Below, one piece after another: positions 49,420 through 62,104 of a stretch of 64,000 nt of DNA (position 1 is the stretch's first letter; each line of letters begins with the position of its first letter). Both the position numbers and the translations under genes were made by a program. Below the pieces are notes generated by a model that was given only the letters and a program-made list of their open reading frames with translations, had not been told where the DNA came from and did no database searches. Origin of the DNA: Cinnamomum chago (taxonomy: Eukaryota; Streptophyta; Magnoliopsida; Laurales; Lauraceae); NCBI GenBank assembly GCA_038049695.1, contig CP142451.1, positions 124,345,501-124,409,500 on the forward strand, written 5' to 3'.

Positions 49420-50065
49420 GAAAAAATCTAGTAAGATATGATCACATGTCCCATCTTTTCGGCTTTGGTCAACAAAAGTGATAATTTGATATACCTTCTC
49501 AATGTTCTTTTCCCATCTTAGTCACTTAGTCACAAAGGTTGGATCAGGTAAAAAGGACAGCTAAGAAATTTAGACCTAATTGTCCACTCCAATTTCTAGA
49601 ACATCTTGTAAAATGTCTAAGTGGCCCGTCTCCTCATTGTCCAGCTGCCTTTCTTTCAATTTGATGATAATGTATCCCACCTTTCACAAAATTTGATGGA
49701 CCAACCATCTGAAAGTGAGCCAACAAATTACAATGGGGCAGCACATAGGGACTAGGCTCCTAATGATACTAAAATGCTGATTGATGAGGGATGTTACTTA
49801 TAGCTGCTCATCATGGACCCGTCTCCACGTCACATAATGTTGATCTTCGAAAATTATTGTCTTAGAGAATGCTAGGATATTCTCAATTGGTTTTCTTGTG
49901 ATATTAGTGGGAAAATGTTTTTAGAAAATAAAATCACTTTTAAATAATAGAAATACTAACAAATTTTATAAAAAAATTTTTGTTGACGAGGGCATCCAGC
50001 CTCATTGAGATAATCCCCCGGCCCCACACACTGGGTAAATCAGATTTTTTCTTGGTCAAGTGGAC

Positions 50066-50091
50066 ATATATATATACATATATATATATAT
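50066..50091. repeat. (AT)n microsatellite
   Basis: TATATATA run interrupted once by a C, in AT-rich spacer DNA. Confidence 0.85.
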
Positions 50092-53000
50092 GAAATTTTC
50101 ATGTGTTTTTTAATTATATTTTTTTTTCTTTTTCTTTTTTTTATTTTGCCATTCCCTTCATATTTGTGATCTTGCCTTTAATTTATGAAAAGCTAAAATA
50201 CAATTTCATTGGACTACAATACTTGTGCATCTGCTTCATTTCACCAAATGGGTCTATTGCTTCTCCCGCTATTATGAAACTTCCTTCTTTGAAATGCAAT
50301 AGAAGATCAAATAATCAATGGAACCTTTTGAACTCAAAAACGAAAATTTTCTATACCTTCTCAAGTATCAATGCCCTAATCATTGCTAACTTTTGCTATT
50401 GTCCAATACAATGATGATAATGATGATCATATTGGGTTTTCAATTTTACCATCAATCACATTGTACTGAATAGAAATGGTGGGGTTGTTGGGGATAGAGA
50501 CTTTTAGAAGACATGATTTCATTATCATTTATTTTATCATCAGTATCAACATCTTTATTTTCTCAGTAATCATAACCTTACCTTTTTAGAGGCCCCATTT
50601 CTATCCTTCCTGAAATCAAGTTAGCCATAATATTATAATTGGCCATAATATTGAACACAAGTAGAATGATAAGATAAACTTGAGTTAAACTGAAACTTAG
50701 CCCAAGATGAATATTAGTCTATATCAAATTTATAATTCACAAGTGGTTCGCACTAAAAGGGGTACAGAGTCGGGAGTCCTTAGAGTCTCGCTGATCTAAA
50801 ACTTAGATCATGTTTGGCAATCAAATGCCCAAGGATTCCTCACGAATTTTTCATACAATTGCGGAAGACCATGTTTGAGAGTTATAAATATCCGGAGTCT
50901 ATAGAAATTATCATTTTTTATGATTTCCAAGCCCAAACCACTTCACATAAGATTTAAAATTCTCACGCGTTTATTGATTTATGCACTTATTGCAATTTTT
51001 TTCAACTATATATACCAATACAGATAGGGTTGCACACGGGTATCCGATTCTCCGATTACCAGGAAGTTCCGGCCCGCAAAAACTCGGGTCTAAAACCTAT
51101 TTTAGGTTTCGATTCATAAATGGGTCCGAGTCCGGAACTCAATTTAGGTTTCGATTGATAAACAGGTCCAGTTCCAAGTCTATATAGGTTCCAACCCGTG
51201 GACTTAGGACCCGACATATGAGTCTTTGATATTGCAAATTATACCTCAAAATTAAATAATTTTTTACATTTTAATGTAATAATACTAGAGGTAATAAACT
51301 TGATGCATTGTTATAAGTTAAATGATATGCCTATTTAAACAAAAATGAGAAATAAAGAGAAATTAAAATCGATTTTAAAACTAAATTCCGACCTCATTTC
51401 ATATTTTCTTTTTGAAACCAAATTGAAACCAATAAAACTATTATTTATAAATGAGTCCATATATGAATCCAATATAGTTTGGATTCAGAACTGTAACGTT
51501 TGCAACCTTTGGGGGTGCGGCCAGTATTGATATAAAATCCTCATCCTTGCGGCCTACTCCATCCATGAGTCATCCAAATTGTTGAAACCGAGGATCAAGG
51601 CAACCTTGACCAAGTGATACGTCCTGTGATTTGGATTTTAGTGTGGGTCATTATATGCCACGTGGCTCTTTTTAATGCGAGTCGATACGGTGGCAACAAA
51701 GAAGACACCATAGTTTGCCACTTGGCAGTTGATAAAAGAGTGTGGGGGCCATGCGACTGAACTCACACAACGCGTTAGGCACACACCACACCACTCTCGA
51801 GCTTCTCATGCACGCACTTTCAAACATGTTACGGGAAAGGACACGGAAGCGAGTGAGAGGTTTGTACACGGTATATATGTATTGTAACGACAACGAAGAG
51901 TTGCGTGCAAGACAAGGACATGGAAGAATGGAAGAAACGTAAGACGACGGTACTGCATAATTTTGTATTGGGCGTTTAATCCTTTTCCTCTACTTGGGCG
52001 TGTTTGTATCCTTCATATCGCAATCCAACCCAACTTGCTCTCCAAAATCTATATGATTTCCTCAGGCAAGAATCTGCATTTATTCTGACTCTTTCCTCAT
52101 TTTTACCTTCTCTCTCCGAAGTAACCTCTAGCAGTAGTTTCATGGGCCGCGCTGGGCGGGCTAAGGCATATCCATGGGGCGGACCTACATAAAAATTACC
52201 TGGGGCTATTGAAAATGTTAAAGATTTGAATAGGCTAGATGTTTCCCATATATATCTAATAAATAATTGCCACATGTTACAAAACCTTATCTAAAACATT
52301 CATTTCCTCTTTGAACATCTTTCCACTAGGAGTATTAGATTCTTTTCGCACTATTTTCTCTTGAAGATGCTTTCTATTGGGAGTTCGAGATTCTCTTCGC
52401 GCTAATGGAGCATCTCGTCATTGGTCCTCCCGTAATTAGTCTCTTTCTCTCACCAAATAATTATATATATTAAAGTAAACGGGAAAATGGGCTGAAAGGG
52501 TGTCACATTAACACTCAATTATTCTCCTTTTAAGAAAAATCACTTAGAAAATAGTGAAGGAGCCTTTGCCTTTCAAGTGGGGCCTTGCTTGGCTCAACCT
52601 TCTAAAATATCTCCCCTTCATCAAAGCCGAAAAACTCTCTCTCTTCATTAATAGATAAGAGATCTGCATCCCCTAAAATCTCTCTCCTTATTCTAAGGTT
52701 TTGCATCCCCTAAAATCTCTTTCGCTATTCTAATACTTTCTAAAATCTCTCATCCTACATCTTACACTTGATCCCATAATAGAACAGCAATACGTACAGG
52801 TCAACCATGGGATAAGAGAACCTGACCCCCAATAAAAACGGGTCAGTTAAGGTCAGCCCACACAACCACATTACCTATTTAAATGGGTTGGTTTAGCGCC
52901 CACCTGCATATATAAACTCATTTAAACAATTTGGTGGTTTAACAGTTTGGTACTTTTTCATTCATTTTCTATTTGTTTTGTTTTATAAAATTCTATTTTT

Positions 53001-54454
53001 TGAGCACATGCACATATTTCTTTCTCCTTGAAGTAGGCAATTTGATGTTTTGAGTTTTGCAAAGCCAAATGAGAACAATATTTCAAACAATGTTATATAT
53101 GTAGATAAGGAGGAGCTCACTTTCCAATGTAATTACCTATTTCTTTTTTATCCTTTTTTAGATTTTTCTTGGGTTTGATGTTGAATTTATTTTTTGAAAT
53201 GTTGTTATGGTTTAGTGGGAATTTATCTCTCATAGGAGCATCTCCCATTATTTATTATTATTCACCTTTATGTTTGAAGCATAATTCATTATTTATTATT
53301 TTGCATAAACATACTTATTTTATAATTTTTTAGTTTATAGATTCTTTCATATTACATTATCATTGTATGACAATTATGTGCAACTATACTTGTGCACCAG
53401 TGTCTATATGATATTCTCTATTTCAATTAAATAATATATTTTCTCTTACTTTAATTCTAATTATATTCTCACTTTTGGGCCCGGACTCCTTTGTTGCTAG
53501 TTTTAAATAAAGCAATCTACCTCCCTCCTTAGATCTTGTATAATTCTAATCATTCTATACCTAAATATGAACCCTTAATCTCTACATCATAATTTCAAAC
53601 CCTAAGCTCTAAATCACCAAATCAAAGAATAAATACATGTCCGAAGATGACCAAATCACCATAGGGAACACTTTAGTCTTCAACTCATACATAAATCAGG
53701 CCTTAGGTTCATGTTTTAATAACTTGAATTACATTTAACTAGCAAAATTTCTTCTTTGTCATGAACCCACAGCCAACTTTAGGGAATTATTTTTACAACT
53801 AAGGTAAGTACAAACAAATAAATTCTTTAATGAGAAGACCCTTCAATTGAACAGGAGATCTGAGCATGAAAAAAAATTCTATCTATTTAAATGAAATACT
53901 TCTTCTATTTTGTTATTGTTAATGTGAAAAAGGTATAGTAAAGTCAAGCAAAAATTTAGCCTCACCCAAACAAAAATCATTGGTCACCGCGGCTCGAGAA
54001 TCGAAGGTTGTGATTTTACCTAGTGCAGCATGTGGGGAGACATGGACTTCACGTGCTCAAAATTATTTTACTTTTGAAAATGCTGGGCACCCTCATTGGC
54101 AAGAAAAGAAAAACCTTTTCTTTCCAAAACAAAAGGTCCATTAAATAGTGGAAATCTAAAAGCTGTATCTGTGGAGATTATTTTTCACCTTTTTCATTCT
54201 CCACAATCGTCTAGATGAGATATTGGAAAAATGATTTCCCCCTTTTCATGGGCTGCAAAATCCACAATGTATCTTAAGAGTATGAATTTTGCGCTTTGAG
54301 GATCTGTTTAGAAGATATATAGTAGAAATATTACAAGCACCTAATTGTGATTTGAACTTGTCACCTAAATCTCGTAGTTTTCATTTTAAAACACAGTCCC
54401 TTCATGGGCTTTTTTTTTTTTTTTTTTGGATTGAGTTTTAGACATTGCTGAAAT

Positions 54455-54580
54455 TAGAATAAAAAAGATAAAAAAAAAAGGTTAATTGCATGTTTTACAC
54501 ATGATCAATTTACCTGAAATTAGAATAAAAAGAAAGAAAAAAATGTTAATTCATGTTTTATACATGATCAATTTAACATT
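54455..54580. repeat. About 70-bp tandem duplication
   Basis: 'gaaattagaataaaaa', a purine run, 'gttaatt', 'catgttttacacatgatcaa' occur at about 54448 and again at about 54514 with small changes. Non-coding. Confidence 0.7.
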
Positions 54581-56029
54581 TCGTTCTATACTAAAAAAGT
54601 AATATTTGACCAAAAGATTTCTGATATCTGAGTGCCTTGGATTTTAGATTGGGTGTGTGTCCATCATAAAAGTGACTAGTTATATGATGATTAGAATTGC
54701 ATAACTTGCTTTTTAAAACATATCATAAATATAGAATGCATATTATCAAGCATCTCTAACTTTCCTACAATGAAAATCAAGCAGCAATTTTTCAAAAAAA
54801 AAAAAAAAAAAAAGTGGGGCTGCATTAAAGGTTTGTTACATGATGAGAAATTCTCAGAATAACTTCCGCAAACTGAGATGTCGGTCCGGTGGCTTTCTTT
54901 CCTGCATCTGATCAAACAATATATAACTATTGATTCCATGTTGACTTTCTATCATTAATATTAAAAGGTTTTTCGATAAAAAAAAAAAAGAAATTCTCAA
55001 AATAACTTACTTCTTTTAGTCCCTTTTTTAGTTTGCTGCGGCAATCTTTGATCAATTCAATCCATTCACATAAGCTAGTCTAATTTGAAATAACACTTTC
55101 TAGGTATAGATATCCAACCCTTGAGCATGGAGTTGTTTTTTTTTTTTTTTTTTCTTTTCTTTTTCATGCCATTGGAGGGTTCCGACCCTTTGGATTAGAC
55201 TAATTTCTTTGGATCCAGGAAAGTTAGTAAACTCTCTGATATAACCTTAGTATTGTAGTGAAATTTCAAACATATAACCTCCGAGTGTAAATCATAGTTT
55301 GAAAACTCATTTCAACTCAATCAAGACTCATAGTTGCTACTCAGCCAGCTTTGAATCAAGTAGGGTTGTGTTCACACAACATAGACTGAAAACACCTATT
55401 CATGTAATACTGACCGTTGGATGACCCACATAAGTGGCCTTTGGATGATGGAAAAGGTGGGACATGATCGATGGGTGGGAAAAATTATCACAGGATTCAA
55501 GTATGTACTGTACCCCGTTCGATGATTCAATAAATTGGATACGATTGAACGGTCCAGATCTACAAAAAGTGGGCCCCATCAAACTTGATTGAATACCTCC
55601 ATCATCTGATTGGTGATCATCAAGAAACGAACGGTTGATATAAAACCTTAAAACTTGTATTTTTATACCTCTCTACCTACTGTGCCCTTTATAGCAGCTC
55701 TTTACATAAACAGTGGCAGCTCATCAGTATGAACTTTGGCGTTGACAATCCAGACCATCCAAACTCCACGATATCAATCCCCACCATCCATCTGAATCAT
55801 TAGCTTCCAATATACACTAGGAAAAGGAGCAAAATCAACGAACGGTTAAGATTTCCTTATCACTGCGTTTTTCTTCCATTGGACGGTCTGGATTTAGGTG
55901 CATGCATCAAAAGGTTCTCACTCTTTAAAACGGTGGCAAACGCACGGTATAGGCTTTTCCTAACGACATTTATACGTCGCTCTCTCCCTCTTTCGCATTT
56001 TGTCTGCCCTCTTCTCGAATTCTCCTCCC

Positions 56030-56068
56030 ATGGCTCTCTATCTGATCGATCGATTCCAGAAGGGCTAG
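56030..56068 (+). CDS. Upstream ORF (12 codons) in the leader of the L34e-superfamily gene
   Basis: ATG at 56030 in the context ccATGGct opens a 12-codon ORF (MALYLIDRFQKG) that stops at 56066-56068. It lies in the pyrimidine-rich, CG-rich stretch that looks like the first exon of the leader. If transcribed it could reduce translation of the main ORF. Whether the transcript starts upstream of it is not known. Confidence 0.35.
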   Translation: MALYLIDRFQKG

Positions 56069-56846
56069 GGTTACGGAAATCTCGAGTTTCGCATCAACAA
56101 GAAGCGTTTCGTTTCCATCCTCTCTCCCTTTCTCTCCTTGGAATTGCTGATTTTTGGATCCTCGAGAGCTCGAATCTGGAGATCCTTTCGCGAAAATCGA
56201 GAAGATCTGATACTCGATTTCCGATCGATCGGAGCCACTTCGTTTCGAAATCTCAGATCTGTTGCCACTCGAATCGGAGGAAGTTACAGGTTTTTTGAGC
56301 TTTTCACGCGATTTGAACTGCCTCAGTTTGGATTTCCTCGCTCGATCGGATTAGATTTCTCGAATTTCGATCGAATCTCGGTTTCCTCATCGGTTACAGG
56401 TGTCCGGTTAGGGCCAGCTGTTTGTTGAAGTCAAAGAGTCGGTTTTGAAGATTTGGATTTTATAGAGATAATCAAAGTCATTTCAGATCTTGATTGGTTC
56501 GTATTGGATTTCTAGGTTTTCTGTGCAGAATTCTCACTTTTTTTATCTTTTTAGGTCGGTTTACAGCTTGAGAACAAGGGGATCTTTGGAACTCGTACAG
56601 AAACTGAGAAAATCAATGTATTGAGAAGGGTGGAGATGTGCTTGGATTAGTTGGAATAAGTTTCTCCCATCAGTGCGCGGTTAGAATCTTCGACAAGATT
56701 TTATTTTTTCAATTACATCAATTGAATTGGAAGCTCTTACAGTACGGTTCTAGAAATTGCTGGATTTGAATTCTCATATCAAAACTCGATCAGATCCCTC
56801 TATTGATAGTTGTCGAATCAGAATTTCTGATTTTGTGCTTGATCAG

Positions 56847-57168
56847 GTGCTCCTTTTTATTCTCTTGTTATCTTCTTCTAGTTGAATGTCTCAGTCTCAT
56901 ATCGGATCTGTACTATTATAGCTAAATCTCAAATCAGATTTTTTTTTTTGTATTACATATCTAATTATGGTTGCATCAGTTCGGAACGCTGTTTTTAGTT
57001 TTAAAACAAAAACTCCTGATTCATTCATGAGACTCTGTTTTTCTGGTCTGAATTTAAACATGAGATAGATTGGTAAATTTTTTCTGGCCCAATTGAGCTT
57101 TAGAAGTCTGTATATGTAGATTTCACTTTATCGCTGTCAAATTCTAAGTTATTGAAGTCTAATTGCAG
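56847..57168 (+). other. Leader intron of the L34e-superfamily gene
   Basis: A donor (gatcag|gtgctcc) at 56847 and an acceptor (ctaattgcag|gctcttgg) ending at 57168 frame a T-rich 322-bp segment just upstream of the start codon. Many plant genes of this type have an intron in the 5' untranslated region. The joined leader would run from about 55960 to 57230. Inferred from splice signals only. Confidence 0.5.
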
Positions 57169-57230
57169 GCTCTTGGCTTGCTTTGATCACAGCAAAATCT
57201 GAAGGCTTTTGTTCTTTTCTGGTTTAATTC

Positions 57231-57917
57231 ATGAATCCTCCAATGGTTGACTGCCGTGGCTTGATTGAGTTCTGCAAAGCCTTTGAACGGCACAGGAATT
57301 CCGCAGCCACAATGGATAACCGGAACAACAATCACCAATCTCGGAATAACGGGAAGCGTAGAAGTTCCTTAAACCCTCTGTCACATCCATTCTGTGACCA
57401 CTCGCCTTTTGCTGCCATTGATATCATTATATTGCTACTGGCACTGATCGCACTTGGGGTTCTGACCATTCCATACTTCAAAATTATCTTCCGTGAAGCT
57501 TCTGAGCTTCTTCCTGCTGCTTTTGTCCTGATGGAAGATGTTATGTATACTGCGCCTGTGGCTTATGCAATTGGGTTGGTTGTGACGTTTGTCGTCGTGA
57601 TCGTCGGATGGGAGATAATAAACTACAAGTCTAGGAAATGTGGAAATCCTTACTGCAAGGGTCTGCGGAAGGCAGTTGAATTTGATATTCAGCTTGAATC
57701 GGAAGAGTGCGTGAAGTACATGCCCCCCATGCCTATGGAGGCATATGGAGCCCGGCCGCTTGAACTGGGGGAGGATCACAAGGAACTGGAAGCTGAATTG
57801 AAAAGAATGGCGCCACTCAATGGACGTACTGTTCTCATTTTTAGAGCACCTTGTGGATGCCCCACAGGTAGAATGGAGGTTTGGGGGCCTAAGAAACTCC
57901 GTAGAATCAAGAAGTAG
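57231..57917 (+). CDS. Ribosomal protein L34e superfamily membrane protein (At5g19025-like)
   Basis: A single coding exon gives 228 residues. The N-terminal part is polar and Asn-rich (residues 28-45). Two membrane segments follow, at about 61-82 (AAIDIIILLLALIALGVLTI) and 109-130. A conserved Cys block comes next (C137, C142 in CGNPYCKGLRKAVEFDIQL), then a Lys/Glu-rich stretch and a second Cys pair (C208, C210 in FRAPCGCPTGRMEVWGPKK). This is the plant-specific family annotated as 'ribosomal protein L34e superfamily' despite having membrane helices; its function is unknown, so a ribosomal role should not be assumed. The ATG at 57231 is the first Met after the leader intron; Met5 is a possible alternative. 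AATAAA follows at 57952. Confidence 0.88.
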   Translation: MNPPMVDCRGLIEFCKAFERHRNSAATMDNRNNNHQSRNNGKRRSSLNPLSHPFCDHSPFAAIDIIILLLALIALGVLTIPYFKIIFREASELLPAAFVLMEDVMYTAPVAYAIGLVVTFVVVIVGWEIINYKSRKCGNPYCKGLRKAVEFDIQLESEECVKYMPPMPMEAYGARPLELGEDHKELEAELKRMAPLNGRTVLIFRAPCGCPTGRMEVWGPKKLRRIKK

Positions 57918-57951
57918 CTAAAGAAATATATTTTTGGCTTTCTTTCATAGC

Positions 57952-57957
57952 AATAAA
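57952..57957 (+). terminator. Poly(A) signal of the L34e-superfamily gene
   Basis: AATAAA lies 34 nt after the stop codon, in a T-rich stretch. It would give a short 3' untranslated region; later signals could also be used. Confidence 0.45.
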
Positions 57958-58437
57958 CTCTAAACATAAAGTACCTCTTTTCCCCCTATTGAATAAGTGA
58001 CATTAAATATATTCTGATCATCATTGCTTGTTATGGGGAATGCTAGATCTTTTGTTAGTGTTCATGACATATAACATTACAGAGTCTCAGTTACCATACC
58101 AGTCAATTTTAATTCTAGTTGAATACTGCAGGTGGTTGTGTTGATCTGTTAGCTGCGAATCACCTCATAATTTTTGCCATTCTTTGTGTGCTAGATTGAG
58201 TTCCCTTTGTTTTAACTTTCACATAGACATTTTGTTTCTAATTCTAATTGCACAAATAAAATTCTAGAACAGGTGGGGATTCATTGTTTTGTGTCGAAAA
58301 GGAATTGGTGTGGTGCTTCATTGTTGATGCAGCAGCATTCTTTGTTTGGATTAACCATCGGATTTTGCAAAATTCTACGTGGTTGATATAGGTCATATCA
58401 CATCACAGAACTTTTAGAGGATCTTTTTCTTTCTTTG

Positions 58438-58459
58438 ATTATTATTATTATTATTATTT
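58438..58459. repeat. (ATT)n microsatellite
   Basis: About seven ATT units roughly 500 bp downstream of the L34e-superfamily gene. Confidence 0.9.
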
Positions 58460-61400
58460 ATTTTGAAAAAGAAAAATCACAGGCTATGTTTGGTGTTTTA
58501 GGGAAGAAAGTATGAAGAGTAAATGTTTAGTTAACAGTCCCAAGCCGCTGGTAAGCTGATCAGGGACACAAGCGTGTCTGGGACTGTGGGTGCCTGAGTT
58601 TGAATTCTTTGTTAGAAAAATGAAGAAGAAAAAATAAAAAAATAATTTTTTTAGGGAACAACATTTGCTGCCCCCTTATCTCTTTCTAGCAAAATATAAT
58701 CTGCTTTTGTAGTTCTTTAACTAGCAATACTTGTTATAATTTTTTTTTTTTTTTTTGTCAAATGTTTTTCATGAGAGACTTACAATTGCCTACAAAATGA
58801 TGTAGGCCTTGATGGTGAATATGTAATTAATGTAGTTTTTTTTAGCGAGAATATGTGTACTTAGGCTTGTTTACATGTTTTTTTCATTCTTTTAGTATTA
58901 TGTGTGTATTTATTTATGATAGAATAATAAAAATAACTTACTGGCTTGCTTGGTAGCCCTGGAGTTACCGGTCAGCTTGACCCAGTGACTAGCCGAGTCT
59001 GATCAACCCATTATTGTGTAAAACCATTCTTTAGCTAAAGCTGGAGTTGATAGTATCTTTATATTTAGGGACCCCTCTTTTATTGGAGGATTTTTCTTGT
59101 ATTTTTTTTGGTGGTGGTTGTGTTTCCTCCTATTCCTTTTGGTTCGCTCGTTTTTTAAGTTTAATGCATTTAAGCATTCAAAAAGGAAAAAAAAAAGTTT
59201 ATTGGTTTATGGTTATTGCTTTAAAAAAAAATTGTTAAAAAATTCAAGAAAGTTGGATATACAAACCCCAACCCGCCCAAACGAGTGGTTATCTGCCCAA
59301 ACTTGATGATGATCGTAGAATGTGTTTTGTGCTGAAATGTGAACAATTGTATGTTGAGTGCTTACTGATCGCACATTGTCATAATTAATAGTTCACTCTA
59401 CAGAATTGGTCACAGGTTGAAGCAGTATGAGCCAACTGGACCTGTTATCTCGTTTCCTATCTAATATTGATTGATGTAAAGGATTTGGGGAGGTTTTTTA
59501 ATGGTTGAAAAAACCTCTATCAGTCTATGTTTGATTCATGGGTTCCAGGTAGGTGTTTGTCTATTATTCACTTGCAGTTTGTGGACAACTTTTTTTTTAG
59601 GAAAACTGAGAGGATACGAGTGTAGTCATAAGAATCTTGTGATGCTTTCAAGTAATTGGTGAAAACTTGTGGAATGCTATGTGCATATGAAGGATTAAGA
59701 GGAGAATGATTAATCATTGCTTTTGGGTTCTTGTTTGATGTATCTTATTTTAATGTAGCTTAGTCTTTCACTTGGAGCAAATACTAGATCCAAAGTTTTG
59801 TGTCATCTAGTAATGGAGGTGTTACATAACCTTGGTAGGAAGGATTTTCTTAAATAAATCCATTTTTATCAGTATGTTGATTTATATCTTTCCCTTCTTT
59901 AAAATGCTAGACGTGGTGGCAATGATTTTGTATAGAATTTGAAGAGATCCTGTGGGGGGAAGTGAGGAGATGTAAAAATATCGTCTGATTGTTTACAAGG
60001 AAGTAGTGAATCTTTAGTATCTGATTCAAGGTCTCAAATCAAAGATTGTTGAAGTGCTCAAGTTTTATGGGATCTTAGCAGCAGCCAGAAGTGTCTCAGG
60101 ATCATAGGTTTGAGGAACCTTTTAGACCATTTTGAAATTCTGTCAGGTTTCTTGTTGTCTTTTGTGAGGGCTCTATGGATGAAAATTTTTATTTATTTAT
60201 AAATAATGGAAATGAATTTCTTTCATATGCATATACTGGAAGCACTCTTTCTTGTGAAGATTATATTTTGCCTTGTATACTTGGTGAAGCAATCTTGTTC
60301 CTTCCAAGGGTTTGGCCTGTTGTTGAATAGCTACTGCAGAGAAGACTTTGGCAAAGGCACTTCGTCCTGTTGAAGGATAGGGACGCCACCTCATCTCCTG
60401 AGAGTTACTAAGCACGGGATTAAGATATGCTTATTCTTGCTTGCTTCTTTTTTGGCTAAGATTTATTGCTCTTTTTTGGTATTCAACTTTTGCTATGTAC
60501 TGTGTTCATTGGCTTGGGGGCGGTTGACACTAGAAAATTGCATCATCATCGCTTAGACGATCTGGAGAGAGGTCCAAGCGTGCCAACGAGGCTGTATCTA
60601 TTACTTTTTTAACCCTAGTTGCCGAATATGACCAAGTCTACAAAGCTTGTGGGTGTTACATTGCATGTCATCATTTAGAATTGAGATTTCATAATGATGA
60701 TAGGAGGTAGGAAAGGGGGTCAAGTCATTTGGTTTGCTGGACTCCTCAAATGTTTCGTGGTAAGTTAATGTTGTTGTGTTTGCTAGAGGGAATCATGACC
60801 GTAGGTCAACTTGGTTAGGGACACCAAATGTCCCCTTTGGGAGCCAAGAGTGCATGCATTCAGTCTCTTGAAAAGTTGATAAGACCCTACTCATGTTGTA
60901 CCAAAACATTCAAATTTAATGTCTTTGCTCAATTTCAGACAATCTTAAATGTGCTAGAATTCTTTCACTGTAGACCGAAAATCTTATGATCACTGTGTCA
61001 GTTCTATGGGTCTCTGTTCCTTTCATAGAGTTGGTTACATCGCTTTACCAATGAATCCATTGTATAGTTCTAAATTATGTTATGTTTGCATGCCCAGTGG
61101 ACACAATATATTTGCTTGAAGTTCATATGCAATTTTTTTTATAATAATTGGGAAGTATGCAATATTTGATTCAAGTGGCATGTTTGATGGCCACCAGTAA
61201 CAAGATTGGTCTACGTGTATTAGTTCAAATTCAATATAGTCAAACAAACAAAAAAAAATTGGCTACTTGTGCTCAATCTTCAGCAGAAAACAAAACATTG
61301 AAAACGAAAGTCAAAGAAATCGACTCTTGTTAAATAATTCCTGCATGCCTGCTGACGGGAGCCAACCATCCCAGAAATGTTAATGTAACAATATCATCTT

Positions 61401-61873
61401 CGTCACATAGGTTTTCTCTATTGTCACCAAAACATTTTTTTTATAAATTGCAAAGCTTGCAGATAGTGCATGGTTTGGTTGGAATTGCTTGTGTGTCCAC
61501 TGATCAGAGAGTCTGCACAATCTTCACCAACAAATTGAAATGCCATTCTTGACAGCTGAACAACTCCATGCAGGAAATATAATTGATGGTGGATAGTTTG
61601 AGTTGGCACGGACCCTTTGTTTACAATTTAAGCTCAGTGGCTCGAGTGATTCAAATTGAATCAAGTTGAGTTAACTCGGGCAAGTTCGACTGAGTTTACA
61701 GCTGACTCAATTAGACTAGTTCGAATAAGTGTCCTGCTAGTGGTGCTGACTTGGTAAAGTCAGGGAAGCAAGTGAGTTGTTGAACTACTGATTGAAAAGC
61801 TTAACCAATTTGATGAGTAGAAAATTCTGTATGGAATGCCTCTTTCTCAATCCAATATGTTCAAATGATCATG

Positions 61874-62104
61874 GCCTACAAATGTTAACATCAGTTGAAG
61901 AATCCTTCTAAAGAGGCCAAGGGCAATTAATTTGTTGCCTACAAATGTTAACATCAGTTGAAGAAGCCTTCTAAGGAGGCCAAAGGCATTTAATTTGTTT
62001 GTGTAGCGACGTTTATTTGTAAAAATCAAATTTGAAGAAGCCTTCTAAGGAGGCCAAGGGCATTTAATTTGTTTGTGTAGCGACGTTTATTTGTAAAAAT
62101 CAAA
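61874..62104. repeat. Nested tandem duplications (63-bp and 73-bp units)
   Basis: A 63-bp unit (61874-61936, repeated at 61937-61999) contains 'aaatgttaacatcagttgaa'. A second 73-bp unit (61959-62031, repeated at 62032-62104) overlaps the end of the first and its copies are nearly identical (caaaggc against caagggc). The order shows at least two duplication steps. Confidence 0.9.

Larger units (their letters stand above)
49420..55900. other. Spacer upstream of the L34e-superfamily gene
   Basis: AT-rich, with an AT microsatellite, a MITE-like patch beginning TAGGGTTGCACACGGG at about 51026, and a GC-richer patch at 51640-52200. No open frame carries a recognisable motif. Confidence 0.5.

Noticed and set aside
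51026-51230. Possible MITE starting TAGGGTTGCACACGGG
   Set aside because: Right end and target duplication not found; left as debris in the spacer description.
60197-60415. 72-codon minus-strand frame (MRWRPYPSTGRSAFAKV segment)
   Set aside because: Composition looks somewhat protein-like, but no family was recognised and no flanking exons were found.
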